Shown here piece after piece: positions 1 through 8,529 of a DNA stretch of 64,000 bases; the stretch's first letter is position 1; every line of letters begins with the position of its first letter. Below the pieces are notes generated by a model. That model saw only the letters and a list, made by a program, of their open reading frames with translations, did not search any database and had not been told where the DNA came from. The position numbers were made by a program, and so were the translations under genes. Source of the stretch: Pseudonocardia sp. ICBG1293. Lineage in GTDB: Bacteria; Actinomycetota; Actinomycetes; Mycobacteriales; Pseudonocardiaceae. Location: contig NZ_JAHLEL010000053.1 of assembly GCF_020131355.1 (NCBI RefSeq), positions 1 through 64,000 on the forward strand. The letters are read 5' to 3'.

Positions 1-649
1 GTGGCCTGGATCGGCGCTTTCTCACCCTTGTGCGCGATCTCGCCGTGCAGGCCTCGTTCGGCCAGCGTGTCGCGGGTCTTGCCGGAGTCATAGCCGGCGT
101 CGAGGTGCACGGTGATGTCGTCGGGCAGCGGGCCGAGAGCATCGAGGCGGTCGAGGGTGGGGCCCAGTAGCGGGAGTCGTGCCGGTTGGCTCCGGCCAGG
201 ACTCGGCCCAGCGGGATGCCGTATCCCTCGACGAGCACCGAACGTTTCATACCCTGTTTGCGCCGGTCCACCGGCGACGGACCGGCGACCTCGCCGCCGC
301 CGGGGGCCTTGGTGATGGCGCCATCGACGGCGATGTCGTGCAGCAGCAGACCGACGATGCGGTCGTAGGCGTCCAGGACGATCCGACGCAGCTGGGCGAA
401 GACCCCGAGCCTGATCCACTCGTCACGACGATCGCGGATGGTGGTCGCCGAGCAGGTGCTGTCAGCGATGCCCTCATACGAGCAGCCGAACCGCAGTACC
501 TGCAGGAGCTTGTCGAACACGATCCGATCCGCGATCCGGCGGCGATGGCAGCCCAGCGGATGGGTGGGATCGAACTCGTCTCGATGAGGCAGCAGCGCGG
601 TGAACTGGTCCCACAACGGCTCGGTCAGCCATGATGGCAGGGTGGGCAC
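1..649 (-). pseudogene. IS5-family transposase, frameshifted and cut by window edge
   Basis: Compared with the intact 280-residue transposase at 790-1632, this copy shows residues 1 to about 217. It has three G's at 172-174 where the intact copies have four, a one-base deletion that breaks the frame near residue 159, before the second catalytic aspartate (D184 in the intact copy). The third catalytic residue, E223, lies outside the window. Start GTG at 647-649, as in the intact copies. It cannot make a full DDE transposase unless the missing base is a sequencing error in a G run. Confidence 0.85.
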
Positions 650-762
650 GCGGCCTCCAGACGATCACGAAGCGTAGATAACTTCATGATCGGCAGGCCC
701 GTACCCGCCCTCGCCCCCAGACACTCGACCGCGGCCAAGCTGTGACCAATCCGCGCGACCTC
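1..762 (-). mobile_element. IS5-family element IS-A, copy 1 (left part outside window)
   Basis: From base 1 to the right terminal repeat at 745-762 this stretch matches the complete IS-A copies at 766-1745 and 2884-3863, except for one missing G. It is the first visible link in a chain of IS elements joined by single TTA trinucleotides; the next TTA is 763-765. The left end of this copy lies outside the window. Confidence 0.9.
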
Positions 763-765
763 TTA

Positions 766-1745
766 GAGGTCGCGCGGATTGGTTGGTGATCATGGACGTC
801 GTGCAGGTCGGGCGTTCCAGCGGTGTGTGGTCCAGGCCTGCCGAATCAAGCTACGGAGTGTGACGATCGTGTCGGCGAGGTCGAAGAACGCGTCGACGAC
901 GATTTCTCGTCGTTCGTAGCAGCGCTGCAGCCGGTTGAAGCTGTTGTGCCAAGCGTTGGTCCGCTCGACGTGCCAGCGGCGGGTGGCCTGGATCGGCGCT
1001 TTCTCACCCTTGTGCGCGATCTCGCCGTGCAGGCCTCGTTCGGCCAGCGTGTCGCGGGTCTTGCCGGAGTCATAGCCGGCGTCGAGGTGCACGGTGATGT
1101 CGTCGGGCAGCGGGCCGAGAGCATCGAGGCGGTCGAGGGTGGGGCCCAGTAGCGGGGAGTCGTGCCGGTTGGCTCCGGCCAGGACTCGGCCCAGCGGGAT
1201 GCCGTATCCCTCGACGAGCACCGAACGTTTCATACCCTGTTTGCGCCGGTCCACCGGCGACGGACCGGCGACCTCGCCGCCGCCGGGGGCCTTGGTGATG
1301 GCGCCATCGACGGCGATGTCGTGCAGCAGCAGACCGACGATGCGGTCGTAGGCGTCCAGGACGATCCGACGCAGCTGGGCGAAGACCCCGAGCCTGATCC
1401 ACTCGTCACGACGATCGCGGATGGTGGTCGCCGAGCAGGTGCTGTCAGCGATGCCCTCATACGAGCAGCCGAACCGCAGTACCTGCAGGAGCTTGTCGAA
1501 CACGATCCGATCCGCGATCCGGCGGCGATGGCAGCCCAGCGGATGGGTGGGATCGAACTCGTCTCGATGAGGCAGCAGCGCGGTGAACTGGTCCCACAAC
1601 GGCTCGGTCAGCCATGATGGCAGGGTGGGCACGCGGCCTCCAGACGATCACGAAGCGTAGATAACTTCATGATCGGCAGGCCCGTACCCGCCCTCGCCCC
1701 CAGACACTCGACCGCGGCCAAGCTGTGACCAATCCGCGCGACCTC
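766..1745 (-). mobile_element. IS-A copy 2, complete IS5-family insertion sequence (980 bp)
   Basis: Perfect 18-bp terminal inverted repeats, GAGGTCGCGCGGATTGGT at 766-783 and its complement at 1728-1745, bound a 980-bp element with one transposase gene. TTA flanks both ends (763-765 and 1746-1748), which fits the 3-bp TNA target duplications known from some IS5 subgroups (IS1031/ISL2 type). The copy at 2884-3863 has the same length and encodes an identical protein, so transposition was recent. Confidence 0.93.
790..1632 (-). CDS. IS5-family DDE transposase (IS-A copy 2)
   Basis: Transposase of 280 residues, the only gene of this IS. An N-terminal IS5-type DUF4096-like region (residues 1-90, with the run GCHRRRIADR) is followed by an RNase-H-like DDE domain. 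The catalytic acids can be placed: D109 in AVDGAITKAPGGGE, D184 in VHLDAGYDSGKTRD and E223 in HVERTNAWHN. The start is GTG. The protein is clearly paralogous to the transposase of the neighbouring IS-B (1976-2860), sharing the CHRRRI, KAPGGGEVAG and GYDSGKTR blocks. The protein is identical in copy 3, so both should be functional. Confidence 0.93.
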   Translation of the reverse strand: MPTLPSWLTEPLWDQFTALLPHRDEFDPTHPLGCHRRRIADRIVFDKLLQVLRFGCSYEGIADSTCSATTIRDRRDEWIRLGVFAQLRRIVLDAYDRIVGLLLHDIAVDGAITKAPGGGEVAGPSPVDRRKQGMKRSVLVEGYGIPLGRVLAGANRHDSPLLGPTLDRLDALGPLPDDITVHLDAGYDSGKTRDTLAERGLHGEIAHKGEKAPIQATRRWHVERTNAWHNSFNRLQRCYERREIVVDAFFDLADTIVTLRSLIRQAWTTHRWNARPARRP

Positions 1746-1748
1746 TTA

Positions 1749-1869
1749 GAGGTCATTTCAGAACGAGGTCGACGTGTCTGTTGTAGACGACAAGCGGCTA
1801 TCTGACCTGCCGTTTGATCTGTCGTCGAGGGGTCAATGGAAACTCGACAAGTCGTTCTGAAACGACCTC
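1749..1869. repeat. 121-bp MITE-like non-autonomous element
   Basis: A 121-bp segment with near-perfect 18-bp terminal inverted repeats: GAGGTCATTTCAGAACGA at the left, and the complement of GAGGTCGTTTCAGAACGA at the right (one mismatch). It is flanked by TTA on both sides (1746-1748, 1870-1872). No reading frame of note is inside. The termini start with GAGGTC like IS-A, but the interior is unrelated to IS-A or IS-B, so it probably moves with the transposase of another related IS5-family element. Confidence 0.75.
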
Positions 1870-1872
1870 TTA

Positions 1873-2880
1873 GAGCGTCCGGCAGTAGAGGTGGCCGTGT
1901 GTCGGTGTTGGTAGAGACACGGACCTGCAAGTGATCATGGGATTGCTGATGTCCTGATGGTCGCCTGGAGGGTCCGTGCCTCTATTGCCAGAATCGCTGA
2001 TCGACCCCCTCTGGGTCGAGTTCGCTGCCCTGATCGAGGCAGAGCGGCGCCCGGAGTTCGACCCGGCCCATCCGTGGGGCTGTCACCGTCGCCGGATCTC
2101 TGATCGGGTCGTGTTCGACCACGTCGTTGCCGCTCTGGTGCACGGTAGTGGCTACGAACGCATCGCCACGCCGGGTTGCTCGGACCGCACCATCCGCCGC
2201 CGTCTCGATGACTGGGCCACCGCGGGAGTCAGCGAGGAACTGCTCCGCACCGCGCTGGCCGGTTACGACCAGATACTCGGCCTGGATCTTGACGATCTGG
2301 CGGTCGACGGATCGATCACCAAGGCACCAGGCGGAGGCGAGGTGGCCGGCCGCAGCCCTGTCGGCCGCGGCAAGCAGGGCACGAAACGGTCCGTGGCCTG
2401 CGATGACCAGGGCATCCCGCTGCACCTGGTCGCGGCGCGAGCCAACGACCATGACTCGCCCCTGCTGGAACCGACCTTGACCGGCATCGTGACGATGATC
2501 GGCCCGCTGCCCCGCCACCGCGACGCCCACGGTGGTGATCTGTTCCCGACCGTGCACCTGGACCGCGGCTATGACTCCGGCAAGACCCGTACTCTGCTGC
2601 ACACCCTGGGCTTCACCGGCGAGATCGCGACCACGGGGGTCCCGGCGCCGATCCAGGCAGGACGACGGTGGCCCATCGAGCGCACGCACTCCTGGATGAA
2701 CGGCTACGGCAAGCTGCGCCGGTTCACCGATCGCCGGAAGATCATCGTCGAGTTCTACCTCGACCTCGCCGCCGCGCTCACCGTGATCCGCCGGCTGATC
2801 AACCGTGCCCGCAGCCGCTACCGCTGGACAACCCGACCCACGACCCGTCGACTCCGATAACCATCAATCGCCGGACGCTC
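1873..2880 (+). mobile_element. IS-B, complete IS5-family insertion sequence (1008 bp)
   Basis: Bounded by GAGCGTCCGGC at 1873-1883 and its perfect complement ending at 2880, with weaker similarity further in. TTA lies on both sides (1870-1872 and 2881-2883). It carries one transposase gene in the opposite orientation to the IS-A copies around it. Confidence 0.88.
1976..2860 (+). CDS. IS5-family DDE transposase (IS-B)
   Basis: Transposase of 294 residues starting at GTG 1976 with a GGAG ribosome-binding site at about 1967. Catalytic residues are D111 in AVDGSITKAPGGGE, D196 in VHLDRGYDSGKTR and E235 in PIERTHSWMNGYGK. It follows the same plan as the IS-A transposase, but the sequences differ enough that IS-B is a separate element with its own ends. 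The gene is intact. It sits between the MITE-like segment and IS-A copy 3, each junction being one TTA. Confidence 0.92.
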   Translation: MPLLPESLIDPLWVEFAALIEAERRPEFDPAHPWGCHRRRISDRVVFDHVVAALVHGSGYERIATPGCSDRTIRRRLDDWATAGVSEELLRTALAGYDQILGLDLDDLAVDGSITKAPGGGEVAGRSPVGRGKQGTKRSVACDDQGIPLHLVAARANDHDSPLLEPTLTGIVTMIGPLPRHRDAHGGDLFPTVHLDRGYDSGKTRTLLHTLGFTGEIATTGVPAPIQAGRRWPIERTHSWMNGYGKLRRFTDRRKIIVEFYLDLAAALTVIRRLINRARSRYRWTTRPTTRRLR

Positions 2881-2883
2881 TTA

Positions 2884-3863
2884 GAGGTCGCGCGGATTGG
2901 TTGGTGATCATGGACGTCGTGCAGGTCGGGCGTTCCAGCGGTGTGTGGTCCAGGCCTGCCGAATCAAGCTACGGAGTGTGACGATCGTGTCGGCGAGGTC
3001 GAAGAACGCGTCGACGACGATTTCTCGTCGTTCGTAGCAGCGCTGCAGCCGGTTGAAGCTGTTGTGCCAAGCGTTGGTCCGCTCGACGTGCCAGCGGCGG
3101 GTGGCCTGGATCGGCGCTTTCTCACCCTTGTGCGCGATCTCGCCGTGCAGGCCTCGTTCGGCCAGCGTGTCGCGGGTCTTGCCGGAGTCATAGCCGGCGT
3201 CGAGGTGCACGGTGATGTCGTCGGGCAGCGGGCCGAGAGCATCGAGGCGGTCGAGGGTGGGGCCCAGTAGCGGGGAGTCGTGCCGGTTGGCTCCGGCCAG
3301 GACTCGGCCCAGCGGGATGCCGTATCCCTCGACGAGCACCGAACGTTTCATACCCTGTTTGCGCCGGTCCACCGGCGACGGACCGGCGACCTCGCCGCCG
3401 CCGGGGGCCTTGGTGATGGCGCCATCGACGGCGATGTCGTGCAGCAGCAGACCGACGATGCGGTCGTAGGCGTCCAGGACGATCCGACGCAGCTGGGCGA
3501 AGACCCCGAGCCTGATCCACTCGTCACGACGATCGCGGATGGTGGTCGCCGAGCAGGTGCTGTCAGCGATGCCCTCATACGAGCAGCCGAACCGCAGTAC
3601 CTGCAGGAGCTTGTCGAACACGATCCGATCCGCGATCCGGCGGCGATGGCAGCCCAGCGGATGGGTGGGATCGAACTCGTCTCGATGAGGCAGCAGCGCG
3701 GTGAACTGGTCCCACAACGGCTCGGTCAGCCATGATGGCAGGGTGGGCACGCGGCCTCCAGACGATCACGAAGCGTAGATAACTTCATGATCGGCAGGCC
3801 CGTACCCGCCCTCGCCCCCAGACACTCGACCGCGGCCAAGCTGTGACCAATCCGCGCGACCTC
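2884..3863 (-). mobile_element. IS-A copy 3, complete IS5-family insertion sequence (980 bp)
   Basis: Same 980-bp length and same 18-bp perfect inverted repeats (2884-2901 and 3846-3863) as copy 2. TTA at 2881-2883 and 3864-3866 flanks it. At its right end the sequence passes directly into the interior of an IS-C element, which shows the site into which the whole chain was inserted. Confidence 0.93.
2908..3750 (-). CDS. IS5-family DDE transposase (IS-A copy 3)
   Basis: 280 residues, identical to the product of 790-1632, with the same GTG start and the D109, D184, E223 catalytic set. The gene is intact. Because copies 2 and 3 encode the same protein while copy 1 has lost one base, copy 1 either decayed after duplication or contains a base-call error. 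Confidence 0.93.
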   Translation of the reverse strand: MPTLPSWLTEPLWDQFTALLPHRDEFDPTHPLGCHRRRIADRIVFDKLLQVLRFGCSYEGIADSTCSATTIRDRRDEWIRLGVFAQLRRIVLDAYDRIVGLLLHDIAVDGAITKAPGGGEVAGPSPVDRRKQGMKRSVLVEGYGIPLGRVLAGANRHDSPLLGPTLDRLDALGPLPDDITVHLDAGYDSGKTRDTLAERGLHGEIAHKGEKAPIQATRRWHVERTNAWHNSFNRLQRCYERREIVVDAFFDLADTIVTLRSLIRQAWTTHRWNARPARRP

Positions 3864-3866
3864 TTA

Positions 3867-4511
3867 TCTGCGCGGACCCGCTCGGGTCGGGTCCGCGGTC
3901 GGCCCGGACCGACCCGTCCGACGCTCAGATGTGACATCAGGTGCGCGAACATCGGGGCGTCACCGGCCTGGCCAGGGCCGACCAGTACGACCAGCGGGCG
4001 GCCGTGTCCGTCAACGAGCTGGTGGATCTCCGTGCCGAGCCCTCCGCGGGAGCGGCCCAAGGCGTGATCGGGCGGCTCGATCAGCAGATTCTTGTAGTTC
4101 GATCCGGCCCCCTGTGTCCCGCTGCAGGGTCGCGGCGTGTTGGTGAGCGCGGATGATCGTCGAGTCGACCGACACGGCCCAGTCCACGAGACCGGCGGAG
4201 TCGGCATCGGCGAGCAGAGCTGCGAGAACCTGGTCCCAGGTGCCGTCACCGCAGTAGCGGCGGTGGCGTTTCCATAGGGTCTGCCACAGCCCGAACTCGA
4301 CCGGGACATCACGCCAGGCCAGCCCGCAGCGGAACCGGTAGATGATCCCCTCGATCACTCTGCGGTGATCGGCGAACGGGCGCCCTGGCATCCCGTCCGA
4401 CGAGGGCAGTAACGGCTCGAGTCGGTCCCACTGGGCATCGGTCAGGACGGCACGGCGCGACACCTACTGATCATCGCGCAGGCCCGACCAGCCGGGTTAG
4501 GAGACGCGCCC
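3867..4511 (-). mobile_element. IS-C remnant (right part), IS5 family, IS427-like
   Basis: This 645-bp segment matches bases 42375-43019 of the complete IS-C copy with a few substitutions. It ends in the IS-C right inverted repeat at 4497-4511 followed by a TA. It begins right after TTA 3864-3866; the intact copy has the same TTA at 42372-42374. IS-C was therefore the target of the TTA-linked chain, and its left part should lie beyond base 1. Confidence 0.9.
4011..4463 (-). pseudogene. IS-C transposase orfA, with orfB severed by the IS array
   Basis: The upstream reading frame of the IS-C transposase (150 residues, first catalytic D in SVDSTIIRAHQH) is complete here. The downstream frame, which carries the second and third catalytic residues, is broken at 3866 within the codons for the ADKAYSS block, so no complete transposase can be made from this copy. 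The full-length version is at 42074-42971. Confidence 0.85.
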
Positions 4512-4539
4512 TAGCCCCCACCCGAAACGGAGACCTCCG

Positions 4540-5684
4540 ATGACGCAGTCCTCTCCACCTCACGTCCCCCGGTACGACTCCGGTCCCCTGTTCGCCGACA
4601 CCGGGCTCAAGCTCGGGGTCTTCGGACTGAACGTGACCTCGGCGGGCGCGGTCACCGCGAGCCCCAACCGTCACGAGATCGGCTGGGACCAGAACCTCCG
4701 CCTCGTCCAGGCCGCCGAGGCCGCAGGCTTCGAGGCGGCGATCCCGTTCTCCCGGTGGCGCGGCTTCGAGGGCCGGACCAACCCCTGGGGAGCCAGCTTC
4801 GAGCCCTATGCCTGGGCCGCGGCACTGGCCGCTCGCACCAGCCGGATCGCGATCTTCACGACCTCGCACTGCCTCACCGTCTCCCCGGTGATGGCCGCCA
4901 AACAGATCGCCACGATCGACGCGGTCTCGCACGGTCGTGTCGGACTCAACGTCGTCGCGGGCTGGTTCGCCAAGGAGCTGCAGATGTTCGGCGTCGAGAC
5001 CCTCGACCACGACGCCCGTTACGGCTACTCGGAGGAGTGGCTCGACATCCTGCTCCGGCTCTGGCGCGGGGAGCCCCACGACTTCGACCACAGGGGACGG
5101 TGGCTCACGGTCGAGGGCGGTTACAGCAGGCCCACACCGCTCCAGCCCCCCACCCACCGCTGATGAACGCCGCCTTCTCCCCACGCGGGCACCAGCTCGC
5201 CGCCCGCTACGCCGACGTCGCGTTCGTCTCGGCGTTCGACCCGGCGGGAGCGGCACGCAAGGTCCGGGAGATCCGTGCACTCGCCGAGGGGTTCGGCCGC
5301 GAGCTGTCCGTGTGGGTGGCCGCCTCCGTCGTGTGCGCGGACACCGACCGCGAGGCCGCCCGGCTGATCGAGCGCTACTCCACCGACGACGCCGACGCCG
5401 AGGCGGTGGACAACGCCGTGGCGTGGACCATGGGCGGCACCCGGATGCCACCCGCCCAGCGGGAGCAGCTCAACCGGGCCGTCGCGTCCACCATGGCCGG
5501 ATACCCGCTCGTCGGCAGCCCCGCGACGATCGCCCGGCAGCTGGGCGACCTCTCCGCCGCCGGAGTCGACGGTGTCGCTCTGACCTGGATGAACTACGAA
5601 CGCGGCCTGCCGCGGTTCATCGCCGACGTACTCCCGGTGCTCGAACGCGACGGCATCCGGCACCCGCTCACCACCAGCGTCTGA
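4540..5684 (+). pseudogene. LLM-class flavin-dependent monooxygenase with a one-base deletion
   Basis: Bacterial luciferase-like monooxygenase, expected to oxidise a small organic substrate with reduced FMN. The N-terminal 200 residues (LGVFGLNVTSAG, TSRIAIFTTSH, AVSHGRVGLNVVAGW) resemble the alkanesulfonate monooxygenase/RutA branch. The frame stops at 5161-5163. The rest of the protein, from PLMNAAFSPRGHQLAARYADVAF to 5684, continues one frame back. Adding one C to the C6 run at 5146-5151 restores QPPHPPLMN, the expected family sequence, so a single base is missing. ATG 4540 has CGGAG six bases upstream. It is first in an operon with the SDR gene, and the IS-C remnant ends only 28 bp before it. 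Either a true pseudogene or a homopolymer sequencing error. Confidence 0.82.
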
Positions 5685-5694
5685 GGAGGCGACC

Positions 5695-6438
5695 ATGACT
5701 CGCTTCGACGGCAAGGTCGCCGTCGTCACCGGTGCCGCCGGCGACATCGGCAGTCGGCTCTGTCGTGCGCTCGCCGCCGAGAACGCCGAGGTGATCGGTG
5801 CGGACGTCGACGAGGCGGCGGGCGCCCGTCTCACCGCCGAGATGCACGCGGCGGGAACCTCCTTCACCTTCCGCCACCTCGATGTCGCCGATCCCCGGTC
5901 CGTGGCCGCGTTCGCGCGGACCGTCGGGCGGGTCGACGTCCTCGTCAACGCCGCGGGGGTCCTGAGCTACGCCCCCCTGTCCGAGACCGCGGTCGAGGAG
6001 TGGGACCGGGTCCTCGACATCAACGTCCGGGGCGCGTTCCTCGTGACCAAGGAGCTCACCTCCGCGCTGGCCGACGGCGCCACCGTGGTCAACCTGTCCT
6101 CCTCCGCCGCGGTACGCGCCGGAGCGGGCTGGTCGGCCTACAGCGCGTCGAAGGCCGCGCTGGTCGCCCTGACCAAGGTCACCGCGGCCGAGCTGGCCCC
6201 CCGCTGCCGGGTCAACGCGGTCTGCCCCGGCGCCCTGGACACCCGGATGCCGCACCGTCTGCTCGACGGCCACCCGGCCAAGGAGACGATCCTGCACGGC
6301 ATGGCGGAGGCCTCGATGCTCAAGCGCCTCGGCGAGGCCGACGAGGTCGTCCCGATCTGCCTGTTCCTCGCGAGCGAGGAGGCCGGTCTCATCACCGGAG
6401 CCTCGATCATCGCCGACGGCGGCACGACGGCATGGTGA
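5695..6438 (+). CDS. SDR-family NAD(P)-dependent oxidoreductase
   Basis: Short-chain dehydrogenase/reductase of 247 residues, the usual length for a classical SDR. A Rossmann nucleotide site TGAAGDIG lies near residue 14, NAAG follows at about residue 85, and the catalytic pair is in YSASK around residue 150, preceded by the SSSAAVRAG serine strand. It ends with the usual ASIIADGGTTAW. A strong GAGGAGG stands just before ATG 5695, ten bases after the LLM gene. Its place between a flavin monooxygenase and a carboxylate permease suggests uptake and oxidation of one small organic substrate. It is the only gene of the trio with an unbroken frame. Confidence 0.9.
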   Translation: MTRFDGKVAVVTGAAGDIGSRLCRALAAENAEVIGADVDEAAGARLTAEMHAAGTSFTFRHLDVADPRSVAAFARTVGRVDVLVNAAGVLSYAPLSETAVEEWDRVLDINVRGAFLVTKELTSALADGATVVNLSSSAAVRAGAGWSAYSASKAALVALTKVTAAELAPRCRVNAVCPGALDTRMPHRLLDGHPAKETILHGMAEASMLKRLGEADEVVPICLFLASEEAGLITGASIIADGGTTAW

Positions 6439-6469
6439 TCGCGACGGAGGCGGCGACGGGCCGGCCCCG

Positions 6470-7707
6470 ATGATAGCGATCTCCGTCGGCGTCCTCGCGC
6501 TGGTCATCGCGGTGTCGGCGTGGCGGGCGATCAACCTGGGCGCGCTCGCCCTGGCGGCGACCTGGGTGGTCGGCGTCCTGATCGGCGGGGAGTCCGCGGC
6601 CGACGTGCTCGGTTCCTTCCCCTCCGACCTGTTCGTCATGATCGTGGGAGTGACGCTGTTGTTCGGGGTCGCCCGGGCGAACGGCACCGTCGACCGTGTG
6701 GTCCAGGGGACCTTCCGCCTGGTCCGGGGCAGGCGGACAGCTCTGCCCGCCTCCTCTCGGCCCTGCTGTGTGCGGTCGGGGCGGCGTCGGGCCCCGTCGC
6801 CGTCATCCTGATCCCGGTCGGCATGACGGTGGCCGCGGCACACGGGGTCCGGTCCCTCGTCGTCGCCCTCATGGTCGGCATGGGAGCGACCGCAGGCTCG
6901 TTCTCCCCCCTCGGGGTGTTCGGGATCATCGTGCGCCGGATCCAGACCGACAGCGGGCTCCCGGTCGATCCCCTGCTGTTGTTCCTCTCGACGATGGTGA
7001 TCGGCACCGCCGCCGCGGTGCTGGTCGGAGTGCTCGTCCGCAGTACCGACGACACCTCCCCGACCACGGTGACGGAACCGGCCCCGACGACGCCCGGGGC
7101 CACCCGCCCGCCCCGCTCCGCGGTGGTCGCCACGCTCGTCGGGATGGCGGTGCTCGTCGTCGGAGCCATCGGGTTCGGGCTCGACATCGGGTTCCTGGCC
7201 CTCACCATCGCGCTCGCGCTGATGCTCGCCCATCCCGACTCGGCCCCGGGGGCGGTACGCGACGTCAGTTGGGGGATCGTCCTGCTCCTCGCCGGGATCG
7301 TGACCTACGTCGGCGTCCTGCAGCGCAACGGCACGATCGCCTGGGTGGCCGACACGGTGTCCACGGTGCAGCCGGCGCTGCTCGCCGCCCTCCTGATCTG
7401 TGTGATCGGTGCGGTGGTCTCGGCGTTCGCCTCCACCGCAGGGATCCTCACCGCCGTCGTCCCGCTCACTGTCCCCCTCGTGGCCACCGGCGACCTGAGC
7501 GCCGTCGGCCTGGTCGCCGCCCTCGCCATCTCCTCCTCCCTGGTGGACGTCTCGCCCTTCTCCACCTGCGGTGCCATCGCCATGGCGAACGCACCGGAGC
7601 ACGAACGCGAGAGCATCTACCGAGGGCTGCTGGTCTTCGCGGGCGCCGCCGCGGTGGCCGGCCCGGTGGTGAGCTGGGCCGTCCTGGTGGCGACCGGATG
7701 GTTCTAG
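6470..7707 (+). pseudogene. MatC/SLC13-like dicarboxylate permease with a one-base deletion
   Basis: Integral membrane carrier. The first 90 residues (INLGALALAATWVVGVLIGG, LFVMIVGVTLLFGVARANGT) match the N-terminal domain of the malonate/dicarboxylate carrier MatC family. The frame ends at 6811, but the remaining ten or so hydrophobic segments continue to 7707 one frame back, starting near RLLSALLCAVGAASGP. The shift lies around 6725-6750, and one base missing there explains it. The start ATG at 6470 lies 31 bases after the SDR stop, in the same operon. Substrate is likely a C3-C4 dicarboxylate (inferred from the family). It is the second broken gene in this operon. Confidence 0.8.
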
Positions 7708-8157
7708 GTCGCGGGCCGGCTCCATCGGGCCGCCCCGCTCGGTCCGCCACGCGTCGACCTCGTCGACCAGAGCCCGCCATGACGGCACGGAACCCGTGCG
7801 GCGCAGGGCGATACGTCCGTCCGGCAGCACCCCCGCTGGTCCGCCGGGCGGTGTCGACGGGTGACCCGTTCGCGCGTCCGGCGCACCGGCGGTGCCTGTC
7901 GTCGTGTCGCCGACACCGGTTGCCGATCGACACCACGGCTCACCGAGCGGCCACCCTCCGATCGTGCGGGTGCCACCGGGCACACCCGGCCGCGCACCCG
8001 CCCGCGGCGCCGGTGGTGCGCCGCGCGCCGCACCACCGACCTGCGGCGATGCACTGTCCTGAAAGGATCCAGAACGCTGTGCGCGAGGGCCCCCGCCCCG
8101 CCGGGCCCGGGTGAACGGGACCACTACTGTCCCCGGCAATCGACCTGGAGGTGAGTC
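7708..8157. other. Intergenic stretch, 450 bp, no supported gene
   Basis: I see no convincing coding frame. A minus-strand segment at about 7730-7830 reads LPDGRIALRRTGSVPSW, which looks protein-like, but it has no plausible start signal and runs into the antisense of the permease, so it may be a relic. A TACTGT hexamer near 8124 could be the -10 box of the next gene. Confidence 0.4.
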
Positions 8158-8463
8158 GTGGCACTCGCGAACATCCTGTCCGAGATGCCGGATCTGCTGG
8201 AGCGGACCCTGGCGGAACACACCCCCGACGCGCAGGGCTTCTGCCGTGAGTGCCGGGACGCGACGGGGGTCAGCGCCACCTGGCCCTGCGTCACCCGCGA
8301 GCTGGCCGAGCAGGCCCGCTCGATGTCCTCGGCGGAACCACGGGAGCCCGGTGACCGGCCGGGCGAGGGCACCGTCGCCGGGCGTCGGCGCGCCCGCGAC
8401 CTGTCCGCCCCGGCCCGGGACCTGCCGCTCCCGGCAGGCAACGGACGGCACCGCTCGATCTGA
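8158..8463 (+). CDS. Small protein with H-C-C-C putative zinc site
   Basis: 101 residues from GTG 8158, with a strong GGAGGTGAG just upstream. I do not recognise a named family. The N-terminal half is helical (NILSEMPDLLERTLAEH) and is followed by C29-x2-C32-x11-C44. With H21 this gives an H-x7-C-x2-C-x11-C set that could bind a zinc ion. The CREC...WPC pattern recurs in short actinobacterial proteins, in my recollection. The last 55 residues are rich in R, A, P and G and look disordered. It stands alone between the broken operon and the convergent transporter gene. Confidence 0.7.
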   Translation: MALANILSEMPDLLERTLAEHTPDAQGFCRECRDATGVSATWPCVTRELAEQARSMSSAEPREPGDRPGEGTVAGRRRARDLSAPARDLPLPAGNGRHRSI

Positions 8464-8529
8464 GCACGATCCCGCTGCCGGTGGCGGTCCGGACGCGCGT
8501 CCGGACCGCCACCGGGAACGGGGCGGTGT

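Noticed and set aside
5668-8451. A 927-codon minus-strand frame antisense to the SDR and permease genes
   Set aside because: No recognisable domain except a short protein-like stretch near 7730-7830; composition is that of antisense high-GC shadow.
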